A stretch of DNA of 64,000 nt from Treponema sp. UBA6852 (GCA_002449305.1 DKDI01000035.1:37280-101279), one strand, 5' to 3'. Counted from the first letter of the stretch, positions 23,191-32,496 are shown. The notes: generated from the letters alone by a model not told the origin. Translations and numbers: made by a program.

Positions 23191-25962
23191 TTATTCAGAC
23201 TTTAAATAATCGATTCCGGATGAAACAGAAACATCTCTTGAAAGTGCAACGAATTTTATTTCGATTCCAGGTTTTGTATGCTCAAGCGAAATTTCATATT
23301 TGCCTTTTTCAAGCTGAACCTGCCCGATTACAGCTCCTGTGTCTTTTCCTTCTGTGGAGCGGCATTCAAATGCAAATGTTGGTTTTCCATCGATCAGCAC
23401 GTTGCATACAGATTGCGAAACTTTGCCCACATCAGCTGGCTTTGAATAAACTCCAAGCACATTGTAAACTCCGTTTGCCGGCGCAAAGAAATTTCTTTTT
23501 GTTTCACCGTTGCAAAGAAATCTGAAATTTTCCTGAGCTGGTTTTTTTGCATTTTGATTTTCTACCTTTGGAGCCAAGACTGGAATATTGTTTAGCGGAC
23601 GAAGCTTGCGTTCAGCGACAAGAGTTTTTGTAAGAAATTTTATAATGTCCATTGCGCAAACTTGAAGTTCCGCAGTTGTAAGCTCGCCGTTTTTTAAGCT
23701 TGACTTTATATTGTCGTTGTTTCCGTCTTTTTCCGCAGTGTCGTTGTTTACAATCATGTAGATGTCGTTTCTTGCTCGGACCATCGAAGCGGTAAGTTCA
23801 ATTTCTCCTTTTCCGCCTTTTACGCAGTCGTTTATTCTTGCCCACCAGTCGGTTATTACAACGCCTGTGTATTTCCAGTTTTTGCGGAGAATTGTTGAAT
23901 TTAAATCGTAGTTGCTTGCCGCAAAGTGTCCATTGATTTGATTGTAGCTTGTCATAATTGACTGGGCATTTCCTCGTTTTACAGCGGCTTCAAATGGCTT
24001 AAGATAAATTTCTCGCAATGCGCGTTCTGAGACAATTGAATCGTGTTCGCGCCTTTGAGTTTCCTGGCTGTTCGCGGCGAAATGTTTTATTGTTGCAACC
24101 GGACCTTCTTTTGAAACGCCTTTTAAAATTGCAAGCGTCATTTCAGAAGTAAGAAGCGGATCTTCGGAAAAATATTCAAAGTTTCTTCCGTTAAGAGGAT
24201 TTCTGTGAATGTTTATTCCAGGTCCAAGAACTGTGTCAATTTGATTTTGCATTAGCTCTTGGCTTTCAAATTCAAAAAGCTCCTGAACAAGAGGAGGATT
24301 CCAAGTGCAAGCCAGTAAAGTTCCTATTGGCATAAGAGAAGCTTCCTTGCCTGTGTCGAGCCTTATGCCTGAAGGACCATCCGCGCATCCTGCAACAGGA
24401 ATTCCGTAGTCATAAAGAGATTCACTTACGCCACCAAAAACTGAAGCGATTCCCATTGTTGCTTTGCGGCTCATCATTCCTTCTCCGCGCACAAGAGTTG
24501 CAAGCTCTTCGTTGTTTAGCTGGGCAACAAATTTTTCAAGTAGCTCAGGATTTTCCTTTACATCTTGAAATTTTATTCCTTTGTTTCCTGTGAATGGAAT
24601 TTCTTTTGGAAGATTTTCTTTTATGCGCTGTTCAAGGCTGAAAGATTCAAGCGGAACATTTTCTTCTTCAATTGAATAGTTTCCGTCCGGCTTGATTTGC
24701 ACTGGCTTGATTCTTGAAAAAGCTTTTCGCGGAGCAAGTGCCTGGCAAAGTTTTTCTGTGGCGTAAGTTTTTTCAACTGAAATACAATCGCTGCTTCCAA
24801 CTGGAATTTTCTTTGCGCTTTCAGAATCAGTTCCCATGAATAAAAAATATTTTCCTTCTTCAAGAACAAACGAAAATTCAAATCCAGAAATTCCAGAATC
24901 ATCATAAGAAGCAGCTGATTCCAAGTTGAACAAAAGCTCAAGTTCTTCCGACTGGCCTGGTTTTAGCAAATTTGATTTTTTGAATGCGACAAGAACTTTT
25001 GAAGGCTTTCCGAGTTTTCCTTGCGGAGCTTGAAGGTAAAGCTGGACAATTTCTTTTCCGCTGAATTTTTTTCCGATGTTTTCTACGCGGACCTTTACGT
25101 TTACATTTTTTTTGTCCACAGAAGAAGAAATAAATTCGGTTTTAAATTCCGTGTAAGAAAGTCCGAATCCAAATGGAAATAGAATTTTTTCTTTTGCGAA
25201 TGTTGAAAAATATCTGTAGCCGACATAAATATCTTCCATATAAAAAGATTCACTTTGTGTTGCGAAATTTTTTGTGGAAGGATAGTCGTCTATTGATTTT
25301 GCGATTGTGTCTGTGAGTTTTCCGCACGGAACTGATTTTCCGCACAGAACATTTGCGCAGGCTCTTCCGGATTCTTGCCCTCCTTGCCAAGCGTAGACTA
25401 CGGATTTAATTTTTCCTGAAAATTCTTTGTCGTCAATCCAAGCCGTGTCGATTATTCCGCATGAGTTAAAAACAATTATTACACTTTCAAATGCCGAGCA
25501 AATTTCTTTAATTGAATTGCGTTCTGTGTCAGTTAAAAGCCAGCAGCCTTTTTCTTTTGTAAAGTCTTTGTCTTCGCCAGCATTTCGGCCTATAACGAAA
25601 ATTGCTTTTTTTGAAACTTTTGCAGCGTTTTTTGCAAGCTCAGCTGAAACTGAAAGTTCCTTTTGAAAAAAAGGCTCCATTGCCCAGCCACCTCCGCCAT
25701 TGTCAAACGGATTTTCCTTTATCCAGTTTCTGTAAATTTCAGCAAGTTCTTTGTTTGCCATTGGAATGTTGTCTGTTAAATTTGTGGAATAAGGCGAGCG
25801 GACAGAACCACCAGAACCCATTCCGCATTTGTAAAAATCAAACTGGCATCTTCCAAAAATAGCAACAGTTTCATTTTCTGCAAGCGGAAGCGTGTTTTCA
25901 TTGTTCCTAAGAAGTACGATTCCTTCTTGCGCGGCTTCAAGAATTTTTTCTGCGAATGTCAT
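23191..25962 (-). CDS. GH3 beta-glucosidase-type enzyme with permuted domain order
   Basis: 923 residues. The order is reversed relative to most GH3 enzymes: the GH3 C-terminal alpha/beta domain comes first (about 1-240), then a fibronectin-III-like domain (about 265-350, with GKEIVQLYLQAPQGKLGKP), then the catalytic TIM-barrel domain (about 450-760), then a beta-rich tail that looks like a carbohydrate-binding module. The nucleophile is Asp705 in GVVITDWWA; the barrel also shows GCADGPSGIRLD, NIHRNPLNGRNFEYFSEDP, and KHFAANSQE. No signal peptide, so it is cytoplasmic. Start 25962 follows GGGGGA. The adjacent divergent AraC gene is the likely regulator. Confidence 0.88.
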   Translation of the reverse strand: MTFAEKILEAAQEGIVLLRNNENTLPLAENETVAIFGRCQFDFYKCGMGSGGSVRSPYSTNLTDNIPMANKELAEIYRNWIKENPFDNGGGGWAMEPFFQKELSVSAELAKNAAKVSKKAIFVIGRNAGEDKDFTKEKGCWLLTDTERNSIKEICSAFESVIIVFNSCGIIDTAWIDDKEFSGKIKSVVYAWQGGQESGRACANVLCGKSVPCGKLTDTIAKSIDDYPSTKNFATQSESFYMEDIYVGYRYFSTFAKEKILFPFGFGLSYTEFKTEFISSSVDKKNVNVKVRVENIGKKFSGKEIVQLYLQAPQGKLGKPSKVLVAFKKSNLLKPGQSEELELLFNLESAASYDDSGISGFEFSFVLEEGKYFLFMGTDSESAKKIPVGSSDCISVEKTYATEKLCQALAPRKAFSRIKPVQIKPDGNYSIEEENVPLESFSLEQRIKENLPKEIPFTGNKGIKFQDVKENPELLEKFVAQLNNEELATLVRGEGMMSRKATMGIASVFGGVSESLYDYGIPVAGCADGPSGIRLDTGKEASLMPIGTLLACTWNPPLVQELFEFESQELMQNQIDTVLGPGINIHRNPLNGRNFEYFSEDPLLTSEMTLAILKGVSKEGPVATIKHFAANSQETQRREHDSIVSERALREIYLKPFEAAVKRGNAQSIMTSYNQINGHFAASNYDLNSTILRKNWKYTGVVITDWWARINDCVKGGKGEIELTASMVRARNDIYMIVNNDTAEKDGNNDNIKSSLKNGELTTAELQVCAMDIIKFLTKTLVAERKLRPLNNIPVLAPKVENQNAKKPAQENFRFLCNGETKRNFFAPANGVYNVLGVYSKPADVGKVSQSVCNVLIDGKPTFAFECRSTEGKDTGAVIGQVQLEKGKYEISLEHTKPGIEIKFVALSRDVSVSSGIDYLKSE

Positions 25963-26109
25963 AAAATCCCCCATAATAATATTTAAAGTGAAAAATTGTT
26001 ATAAAAACAACATCTGTTTTTTATCAATATTAACATTGGTTGCTTTCAAAATCTTTAACTATATGCTAAATTAATATAACAATCTTCCATTTTTTTTAAG
26101 AGGCAGTTT

Positions 26110-26997
26110 TTGAAGCGTTATTCAACTTTTAATGTGGATTTGTCAGAAAATGTTGCGTACAATGATCCGGCTTTTCCTGCGTATATTACAAGCGGATTTT
26201 TATCTTGCTATCCTGATTTAAAAGGCTGCACTCACTGGCACGAGGACTGGGAATTTATAATTGTTCTTGAAGGCCTTGAAACTTATAACGTGAATGGAAA
26301 CTTAATTGAAATTGAAGCCGGAGATGCAATCTTTGTAAACAGCCGGCAAGTTCACTATGGATTTTCAGCGGATCGAAAAGACTGCGAATTTATCTGCATT
26401 TTGCTGAACCCTTCGTTGCTTTGCTCCAATAAAGATTTTGATGAAAAATTTGTAAAACCGTTTACGTACAATGCAAATTATCCTTTTATAAAGCTGAGCC
26501 GAAAAATCCAATGGCAAAACAAAATTATAAAACTTCTAAAGGAAATTCATTTAAAAAAAGACGAAAAGACTTGGCAGTTTATAACACAACGGAATTTTTT
26601 CAGCATATTTGAGCTAATCTATTCTAACGTGGACATAAAATCTGAAAAGTCGGCGCAAAATTCTGCTGAACTTAATGCTTTAAAGCTGATGATGGTTTTT
26701 ATTCAGGACAATTATAAGAGGAAAATTTCACTTGAAGATATTGCTTCCGCCGGATTCTGCTGCAAAAGCAAATGCTCTTCAATTTTCAGCCAGTATTTAA
26801 AGGAGTCTCCGATAATTTATCTTATAAAATACAGATTAAAAATCAGCACAGAGCTTCTTTGCAAAACTGGCATTCCAATTACAGAAATTGCCTATGAATG
26901 CGGTTTTTCTGGAACGAGCTATTTTTGCGAGACTTTCCATAAATATTACAAGACAACACCGCTTGATTTTAGAAAGGATTCCGCACAGATTTCTTAG
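26110..26997 (+). CDS. AraC-family transcriptional regulator with N-terminal cupin
   Basis: 295 residues. Residues about 20-130 form an AraC ligand-binding cupin (HWHEDWEFIIVLEG, then EAGDAIFVNSRQVHYGF). The C-terminal 100 residues hold two helix-turn-helix units with the AraC signature ITEIAYECGFSGTSYFCETF and KYYKTTPLDFRKD. Start is TTG at 26110 with AGAGG 6 nt upstream; no ATG alternative fits. It is divergent from the GH3 glycosidase across about 150 nt and most likely controls it in response to a sugar (inference). Confidence 0.88.
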   Translation: MKRYSTFNVDLSENVAYNDPAFPAYITSGFLSCYPDLKGCTHWHEDWEFIIVLEGLETYNVNGNLIEIEAGDAIFVNSRQVHYGFSADRKDCEFICILLNPSLLCSNKDFDEKFVKPFTYNANYPFIKLSRKIQWQNKIIKLLKEIHLKKDEKTWQFITQRNFFSIFELIYSNVDIKSEKSAQNSAELNALKLMMVFIQDNYKRKISLEDIASAGFCCKSKCSSIFSQYLKESPIIYLIKYRLKISTELLCKTGIPITEIAYECGFSGTSYFCETFHKYYKTTPLDFRKDSAQIS

Positions 26998-27019
26998 ACT
27001 TTTTTGAAAACCTTGCTTT

Positions 27020-27034
27020 GTTAAAAATTTTAAC
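27020..27034. promoter_or_regulatory. 15-nt palindrome upstream of the PTS IIA promoter
   Basis: GTTAAAAATTTTAAC is a perfect palindrome about a central A/T, ending 16 nt before the -35 box at 27051. It could be an operator, or simply AT-rich sequence. Confidence 0.3.
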
Positions 27035-27050
27035 ATTGCATATTTAAACC

Positions 27051-27079
27051 TTGACAAATTTTTCATGTGAACATAAGAT
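27051..27079 (+). promoter_or_regulatory. Promoter of the PTS IIA gene, leaderless
   Basis: TTGACA (27051-27056), 17-nt spacer, TAAGAT (27074-27079); the ATG is at 27086, 6 nt later, and there is no ribosome site. Confidence 0.7.
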
Positions 27080-27085
27080 ATTAAT

Positions 27086-27532
27086 ATGGACTTAAGAACT
27101 GTATTAACACCTGACACAGTAGACCTTCATTTAAAGGGAACTACAAAAGAAGAAATTATTGACGAGCTTCTCGATATTCTCGTGAAAGCCGGGAAAGTAA
27201 CAGATAAAGCAGTTGCAAAGGAGTGTGTTCTTGACCGTGAGCGTAAAATGTCTACCGGTATGAAGCATGGAATTGCAATTCCGCATGGAAAAACTGACAC
27301 AGTTTCTGACTTAGTTGCTTGTATTGGAGTTTCAGACAATCCTGTTGATTTTGACAGCTTGGATCAGGAGCCTTGCCGTATATTTATTATGACATTGTCG
27401 CCTGTAAACAAGACTGGTCCTCATCTTCAGTTCCTTGCTGAAGTCAGCCTTTTGTTTAAATCTGCTGACAAGCGCGCTCAGATTCTGAATACTCAGGACA
27501 AAGCGGAAGTTATAAAGATTTTAACTGAATAG
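27086..27532 (+). CDS. PTS EIIA (fructose/nitrogen type, PtsN-like)
   Basis: 148 residues, PTS_EIIA_2 domain. The phospho-acceptor histidine lies in GMKHGIAIPHGKTDTV, the family signature; the LDRERKMSTG segment before it and the FLAEVSLLFKS segment after it are also typical. No EIIB or EIIC genes are near, so a regulatory (nitrogen-type) role is more likely than sugar uptake. Monocistronic: its own promoter, and a terminator at 27559-27590. Confidence 0.88.
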   Translation: MDLRTVLTPDTVDLHLKGTTKEEIIDELLDILVKAGKVTDKAVAKECVLDRERKMSTGMKHGIAIPHGKTDTVSDLVACIGVSDNPVDFDSLDQEPCRIFIMTLSPVNKTGPHLQFLAEVSLLFKSADKRAQILNTQDKAEVIKILTE

Positions 27533-27558
27533 TTTGTTTTATTCTATTATTTCTATAG

Positions 27559-27590
27559 AAGCTCTTGCTAAATGCAGGGGCTTTTTTGTT
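27559..27590 (+). terminator. Rho-independent terminator of the PTS IIA gene
   Basis: AAGCTCTTGC and GCAGGGGCTT pair around TAAAT, followed by TTTTTTG. Confidence 0.85.
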
Positions 27591-27645
27591 TTCCATTAAA
27601 TTTCATTTTACGCAGAAAAACAAAGGTTCATCAAAAAGAAAATAC

Positions 27646-27673
27646 TTGACATTTTATCTTTTTTTGTCATAAT
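27646..27673 (+). promoter_or_regulatory. Promoter of the fab operon
   Basis: TTGACA (27646-27651), 16-nt spacer, CATAAT (27668-27673). The leader to the fabD ATG is about 20 nt and contains AGAGG, a normal ribosome site. Confidence 0.65.
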
Positions 27674-27700
27674 AAAATAAAATTTATAGAAGAGGTAATT

Positions 27701-28657
27701 ATGGCTGAAAAATACGCATTTTTGTTTCCAGGACAAGGCGCACAAGCTCCAGGAATGGTAAAAGACGTTGCTGAATCTTTTTCTTCAGCAAAGAAAGTTA
27801 TTGATGATGTTTCTTCCATTGTAAATTTAGATATGGCAAAACTTTTGTGGGAATCAGATGCGGCACAGCTCAGCCGTTCTGACAACAGCCAGATTGCCAT
27901 AACAGCGGCTTCTCTTGCTTTGATGGCTGCTTTAAAAGATAAAAATATTGAGCCTTCTGCGGCAATGGGTTTCAGCCTTGGAGAGTTTCCTGCTCTTTAT
28001 GCGGCAGGAGTTTTGTCATTTGAAGATGTTGTAAAAGTTGTACGCCAGCGCGGGCTTATTATGCAGAAAGTATGTGAAGAAATCGCGGCAAAAAACGAAG
28101 GTCATGCGCCTGGAATGACAGCAGTTCTCGGTCTTTCTCCTGAAAAAGTAAAGGAAATTGCTTCCGGCATAAAGGATGCTTATGCGGCAAACATGAACAG
28201 TGTAAAGCAAACTGTTGTGAGCGGAACTTTTGATGCTCTTGCTGCTGTTGAAAAAGCTGCTTCTGAAGCTGGCGCGCGTCGTGCAGTCCGCTTAAAGGTT
28301 GCAGGTCCTTTCCATTCGCCTTTGATGCAGGATGCCGCTGTAGAATTTGAAAAAGCTATTGCTGATGTAAAGTTCAACGATCCTAAAATCAAGCTGTTTT
28401 CAAATGTAACAGGAAAGGAATGTGTTTCTGGAGAGGAAGCAAAAAAATCTGCGGTTCTTCATCTTACAAACCCAGTTCTTTGGACAGACGAAGAAGACTG
28501 CCTTGCTTCTGTTATGAAAGCTGACGGTTTTGATAAGTGGGCTGCTCTTGAAGTTGGACCTGGAAAAGTTCTTTCTGGACTTTGGGGAAATACTGACTAC
28601 AACGCTTCAATTTCAGTTTTGCCAGTTAACACAGCTGAATCTGTAAATAATCTGTAA
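27701..28657 (+). CDS. fabD: Malonyl-CoA:ACP transacylase
   Basis: 318 residues. Loads malonyl onto acyl carrier protein for fatty acid synthesis. Motifs: FLFPGQGAQAPGM, the nucleophile serine in GFSLGEFPALYAAG, the conserved Arg in VVRQRGLIMQ, and the catalytic histidine in VAGPFHSPLM. AGAGG lies upstream of the ATG. First gene of fabD-fabG-fabF-fabZ; no acpP or fabH is present in the window. Confidence 0.96.
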   Translation: MAEKYAFLFPGQGAQAPGMVKDVAESFSSAKKVIDDVSSIVNLDMAKLLWESDAAQLSRSDNSQIAITAASLALMAALKDKNIEPSAAMGFSLGEFPALYAAGVLSFEDVVKVVRQRGLIMQKVCEEIAAKNEGHAPGMTAVLGLSPEKVKEIASGIKDAYAANMNSVKQTVVSGTFDALAAVEKAASEAGARRAVRLKVAGPFHSPLMQDAAVEFEKAIADVKFNDPKIKLFSNVTGKECVSGEEAKKSAVLHLTNPVLWTDEEDCLASVMKADGFDKWAALEVGPGKVLSGLWGNTDYNASISVLPVNTAESVNNL

Positions 28658-28674
28658 TTACTATAGGGGATAAT

Positions 28675-29418
28675 ATGCTTCTAAAAAACAAAAAGGCTTT
28701 GGTTACTGGTTCTTCACGCGGAATCGGGCGTAAAATTGTTGAAGTTTTTCTTGCAAATGGATGCGAAGTCTGGGGAATGTGCACAAAAGAATCCGCAGGA
28801 AAAGCCGAGCTTGAAAAACTTGCCGCGGAAAATGGAACTGCTTTCCATGAATTTTATGCAGATGCGGGAAATGCTGAAGTTCTTACATCAGCGGTAAAAA
28901 ATGCGCTTGGTGAATCAGGCGGTTTTGATGTTCTTGTAAATAACGCAGGAATTACACGCGACACTTTGAGCTTTAGAATGAAAAAGGAAGACTGGGATTC
29001 AGTTCTTGCTGTAAACCTTACTTCGGCTTTTCTTGTTTGCCAGATTGTTTCAAATGATATGATTCACAAAAAATCAGGCTCTATAATCAACATGGCTTCA
29101 ATTGTTGGAATTCATGGCGGAGCTGGGCAGGTGAATTATTCTGCAAGCAAAGGCGGACTCATTGCGTTTTCAAAATCGCTTGCAAAGGAAGTTGGAAGCC
29201 GCGGCGTTCGTGTAAACTGCATTGCTCCTGGATTTATTGAAACAGACATGACAAATGCTGTAAAAGAAGAAATTCGCAAGGCATGGGTTGAAGGAATTCC
29301 TTTAAAGAGAGCTGGAAAACCTGAAGATGTTGCAAATGCGGCGTTGTTCCTTGCTTCTGATTTGAGCCTTTATGTAACAGCTCAGGTTATTGGTGTTGAC
29401 GGTGGAATGGGAGCTTAA
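28675..29418 (+). CDS. fabG: 3-oxoacyl-ACP reductase
   Basis: 247 residues, classical short-chain dehydrogenase. The NADPH loop is VTGSSRGIGRKI, followed by NNAGITRDT, the catalytic serine at INMASIVG, and YSASKGG (Tyr-x-x-x-Lys). C-terminal LYVTAQVIGVDGGMG is typical of FabG. It lies 17 nt behind fabD with GGGGA before the ATG. Confidence 0.96.
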   Translation: MLLKNKKALVTGSSRGIGRKIVEVFLANGCEVWGMCTKESAGKAELEKLAAENGTAFHEFYADAGNAEVLTSAVKNALGESGGFDVLVNNAGITRDTLSFRMKKEDWDSVLAVNLTSAFLVCQIVSNDMIHKKSGSIINMASIVGIHGGAGQVNYSASKGGLIAFSKSLAKEVGSRGVRVNCIAPGFIETDMTNAVKEEIRKAWVEGIPLKRAGKPEDVANAALFLASDLSLYVTAQVIGVDGGMGA

Positions 29419-29470
29419 AGCTTTCATTTATAAAATTATCTATATACTACTATTTTTTATGGAGAAAATT

Positions 29471-30718
29471 ATGCGCAAAGTTGTTGTAACAGGACTTGGA
29501 TGTGTTTCGCCAATCGGAAACAGCGTTGAAGAGACTTGGGCTTCTATAAGAGCTGGAAAAAGCGGAATTGCAACTATAACACATTATGATGCTTCTGCTT
29601 TTAAAGTAAAGTACGCTGCTGAAGTAAAGAATTTTGAAGCTGACAAATACATGGATCCTCAGTCAGCACGCAAAATGGCAAGGTTTTCAAAATATGCTGT
29701 AGCCGCTGCGAAAATGGCTTTGGACGATTCAAATCTTACAGACAACAAGGAAGCCTTGGACAATGCCGCTGTTTACCTCGGTGTTGGAATTGGCGGACTT
29801 GAAATTACAGAATCAAGCATGAAAAGCTACTTTGACTCTGGATTTAAACGTATGCCTCCAATGACAATTCCTCAGCTTATTCCAAATGAAGCCGCTGCAA
29901 ACATTAGCATAAAATTTGGACTTCACGGAGTTGCTCATACAATTGCAACTGCTTGCGCTTCTGGTTCAGATGCTCTTGGACAGGCTTTGGACAATATCCG
30001 CGCAGGAAGAAGCGACATTGTTCTTGCTGGCGGAGCTGAATCTACACAGAATGGATTTGCAAACTTGGGATTTACAGTTCTTCAGGCTTTGAGTTCAAAA
30101 TGGGCAGACAATCCTTCAAAAGCTTGCCGCCCGTTTGACAAGCAACGCGATGGATTTGTTATGGGCGAAGGAGCTACAATTCTTGTTCTTGAAGAATACG
30201 AGCACGCAAAAGCCCGCGGTGCAAAAATTTATGCTGAATTTGCTGGCTATGGCGCAACTTGCGATGGCTACCATCTTACAGCTCCTAATCCAGACGGAAT
30301 TATGGGTGCGCGCGCAATGACGTTGGCAATGAAAGACGCTGGTGTAAAACCAGAAGATGTTACATATTACAATGCGCATGGAACTTCAACTCACTTGAAT
30401 GATTCTGGCGAAACTGCAATGCTCCACATGGCATTTGGTGAGGCTGCAAAGAAACTTCACATTTCTTCAACAAAGAGTATGCACGGACATTGTCTTGGCG
30501 ATGCCGGCGCACTTGAAGCTATGATTTGTGTAAAGGCAATTCAAGAAGGCTATATTCCTCCGACAATCAACCTTGATGAAGTTGATGTTGAAGGCGGTTG
30601 CGACCTTGACTATACACCAAACAAAGGAATCGACATGAACATTGATGTTGCTATGAGCGGAAACTTTGGATTCGGCGGACACAACGGAATTGTTGTATTC
30701 AAAAAAGTCAGCGAGTAA
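29471..30718 (+). CDS. fabF: 3-oxoacyl-ACP synthase II
   Basis: 415 residues, thiolase-fold condensing enzyme. Catalytic cysteine in TIATACASGSDALG, histidines in AHGTSTHLNDSGE and MHGHCLGDAGALEA, and the GNFGFGGHNG end. GGAG stands 6 nt before ATG 29471; the open frame runs upstream into fabG, but those residues are not family-like. The 52-nt gap to fabG contains a TATACT box, so a secondary promoter is possible. Confidence 0.96.
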   Translation: MRKVVVTGLGCVSPIGNSVEETWASIRAGKSGIATITHYDASAFKVKYAAEVKNFEADKYMDPQSARKMARFSKYAVAAAKMALDDSNLTDNKEALDNAAVYLGVGIGGLEITESSMKSYFDSGFKRMPPMTIPQLIPNEAAANISIKFGLHGVAHTIATACASGSDALGQALDNIRAGRSDIVLAGGAESTQNGFANLGFTVLQALSSKWADNPSKACRPFDKQRDGFVMGEGATILVLEEYEHAKARGAKIYAEFAGYGATCDGYHLTAPNPDGIMGARAMTLAMKDAGVKPEDVTYYNAHGTSTHLNDSGETAMLHMAFGEAAKKLHISSTKSMHGHCLGDAGALEAMICVKAIQEGYIPPTINLDEVDVEGGCDLDYTPNKGIDMNIDVAMSGNFGFGGHNGIVVFKKVSE

Positions 30719-30722
30719 AATT

Positions 30723-31154
30723 ATGGAAAGATTTACTGATATAGAAAACCTTCTTCCGCACAGAAAACCATTTTTGTTTGTGGATTCAATTGAAAGCTAC
30801 GATGAAAAAGGCTGTGTTTGCACAAGAAAATTTACAGATGAGGATTTTTTCTTTAAAGGACATTTTCCGCAGTATCCTGTAGTTCCTGGTGTAATTCTTA
30901 TTGAAACTATGGCGCAGGGAGGAGGAGCTGCATTGAGCTTGCAGAAAACTTTCGCTGAAGGCAGTTTGTTTTTCCTTGCTACAGTTGACAAAGTAAAATT
31001 CCGCAATCAGGTTCGTCCGGGAGACACTGTAAGAATGGAAGTTACAAACTTGCGTGTAAGCCCAAAAATGGTAAAGCAGTCTGGCAAAGCTTTTGTAGGC
31101 GATGTTCTTTGCGCTGAAGCCGAATGGATGTGCCTTGTGGGTTCTGCAAATTAA
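30723..31154 (+). CDS. fabZ: 3-hydroxyacyl-ACP dehydratase
   Basis: 143 residues, hot-dog fold. Motifs: LLPHRKPFLFVDSI, then the catalytic His and Glu in FKGHFPQYPVVPGVILIETM, and FLATVDKVKFRNQVRPGD. ATG 30723 lies 4 nt after the fabF stop. The last gene of the fab operon; its TAA overlaps the stop codon of the convergent gene by 3 nt on the opposite strand. Confidence 0.94.
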   Translation: MERFTDIENLLPHRKPFLFVDSIESYDEKGCVCTRKFTDEDFFFKGHFPQYPVVPGVILIETMAQGGGAALSLQKTFAEGSLFFLATVDKVKFRNQVRPGDTVRMEVTNLRVSPKMVKQSGKAFVGDVLCAEAEWMCLVGSAN

Positions 31155-31789
31155 ACAGATTTATTTGACTTTGTTCTTTTAGCCGTTGTCTTTTTGGCAG
31201 CGGCTTTTTTTGTTTGCTGGGTATTTTTTGAAGGACGTCCGCCTTTTTTTCCATTTGCACGTGAAGCAGCGGCTTTTTTTTCGGACTTGATTTTTCCAAG
31301 AATTTTTCCGGCATTTGAAACAGATAGCGGAATTTCTTGTGTCTGCCAAAGCTTAAGATTTTTCTTTCCTTCATTTTTTAAAAAAGCGATTTGCTGGATT
31401 GAACTATATGCGGAATCCAAGCGGACTTTTATATTTGCGCAGAAAATTTTTTCCGTAGAGTCTTCAATCTGTTCTTCAAACTGATCTATGAGGCTCAAAA
31501 TTTCGTTTGCGGCGGCGGCAGCTTCTTTTGCGAAAGTTTCAATGTCGATTTCTTTTGTGGAATTGCTTCTAAATTTTTTTAATGCTTCTATAATCAGTTT
31601 GTCGCTCGGCTTTAGTTCAACCGGATCGTCTTTGAATTCCGCGGCAAGAAGAAAAAGCGATATATTTGAGTCAAGCATATTCAAGTCGAATATCTGGGCT
31701 GAGTCTGGTTTTGCAGAAAGCTGAAGCTCTTCGATTTTTCGTTCTACGGATTTTTGAAGCTCGATGATTTCCTTTTTTTCTATAGTCAT
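31151..31789 (-). CDS. Unrecognised protein with coiled-coil body and histone H1-like basic tail
   Basis: 212 residues. The first 160 are helical and acidic (for example KKEIIELQKSVERKIEEL and IDQFEEQIEDSTEKI), with no recognised domain. The last 45 are strongly basic and contain KKGGRPSK, which carries the GRP core of an AT-hook, followed by AAAKKTTAKRTKSNKS, an H1-like lysine/alanine tail. DNA binding is therefore likely, but the role is unknown. ATG 31789 is favoured because a TATACT box (minus strand, 31799-31804) ends 9 nt before it; the frame extends upstream to 31879 into ndk. Confidence 0.65.
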   Translation of the reverse strand: MTIEKKEIIELQKSVERKIEELQLSAKPDSAQIFDLNMLDSNISLFLLAAEFKDDPVELKPSDKLIIEALKKFRSNSTKEIDIETFAKEAAAAANEILSLIDQFEEQIEDSTEKIFCANIKVRLDSAYSSIQQIAFLKNEGKKNLKLWQTQEIPLSVSNAGKILGKIKSEKKAAASRANGKKGGRPSKNTQQTKKAAAKKTTAKRTKSNKSV

Positions 31790-31834
31790 TCTACTGTTAG
31801 TATAGATTAGGTTTTTGTGAAAGTCTATTACCCG

Positions 31835-31863
31835 TTGAAAAACAAGGAAATTTTTGTTAAAAT
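31835..31863 (+). promoter_or_regulatory. ndk promoter, leaderless
   Basis: TTGAAA (31835-31840), 17-nt spacer, TAAAAT (31858-31863); ATG of ndk at 31870, 6 nt after the -10 box. Confidence 0.65.
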
Positions 31864-31869
31864 CAGAAT

Positions 31870-32316
31870 ATGAGTACAAGATGTTTTACAATGTTAAAGC
31901 CTGGTGTTTTGAATCGCAGGCTCGTAGGTGAAGTTGTTAGCCGCCTTGAAAAAAAAGGTCTTAAATTGATTGGGCTGAAACTTATGAACATAAGCCAGGA
32001 TCTTGCTTCCCAGCATTATGCAGAGCACAAGGGAAAAGCTTTTTATGATCCGCTTCTTGATTACATAACAAGCGGTCCTGTTGTTGCAATGGTTTGGCAG
32101 GGCGATGACTGTGTTACTTTGGTTAGAAAAATTACTGGCGCAACAAATCCTGCAGAGGCGGCTCCGGGAACTATCCGTGGAGATTTCTGCTGCCATACTT
32201 CTCATAATATAATTCATGCTTCAGACAGCGACGAAAGCGCAGAAAGAGAAATCGCATTGTTTTTCAAGCAAGAAGAACTTGTTGACTGGGAAGATCAGGC
32301 TGGAATTTGGTACTAA
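31870..32316 (+). CDS. ndk: Nucleoside diphosphate kinase
   Basis: 148 residues. Equilibrates nucleoside di- and triphosphates. Catalytic histidine in SHNIIHASDSDESAERE; other motifs are FTMLKPGVLNRRLVGEV, HYAEHKGKAFYDPLLDYI, SGPVVAMVWQGD and PGTIRGDFCCHT. The extra residues near the N-terminus are within family range. Monocistronic: own promoter and a strong terminator at 32336. Confidence 0.95.
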   Translation: MSTRCFTMLKPGVLNRRLVGEVVSRLEKKGLKLIGLKLMNISQDLASQHYAEHKGKAFYDPLLDYITSGPVVAMVWQGDDCVTLVRKITGATNPAEAAPGTIRGDFCCHTSHNIIHASDSDESAEREIALFFKQEELVDWEDQAGIWY

Positions 32317-32335
32317 TCTTTTCTATAAAAATTAT

Positions 32336-32380
32336 AAGGCATTGCATAGGCATTTTGTCGCATTGCAGTGCCTTTTTTGT
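32336..32380 (+). terminator. Rho-independent terminator of ndk
   Basis: AAGGCATTGC pairs with GCAGTGCCTT around an 18-nt loop, followed by TTTTTTG. Confidence 0.85.
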
Positions 32381-32496
32381 TTTTATTTTGGGTTGATTTT
32401 TTTGCATTGAGGAATTGTTTTTTCTGTAGTAATATTGAGCTATCTGCAAATTAGGATGAAGAGTAAAATTCAGTCAGCTTTATCAGGGAATTTGAT

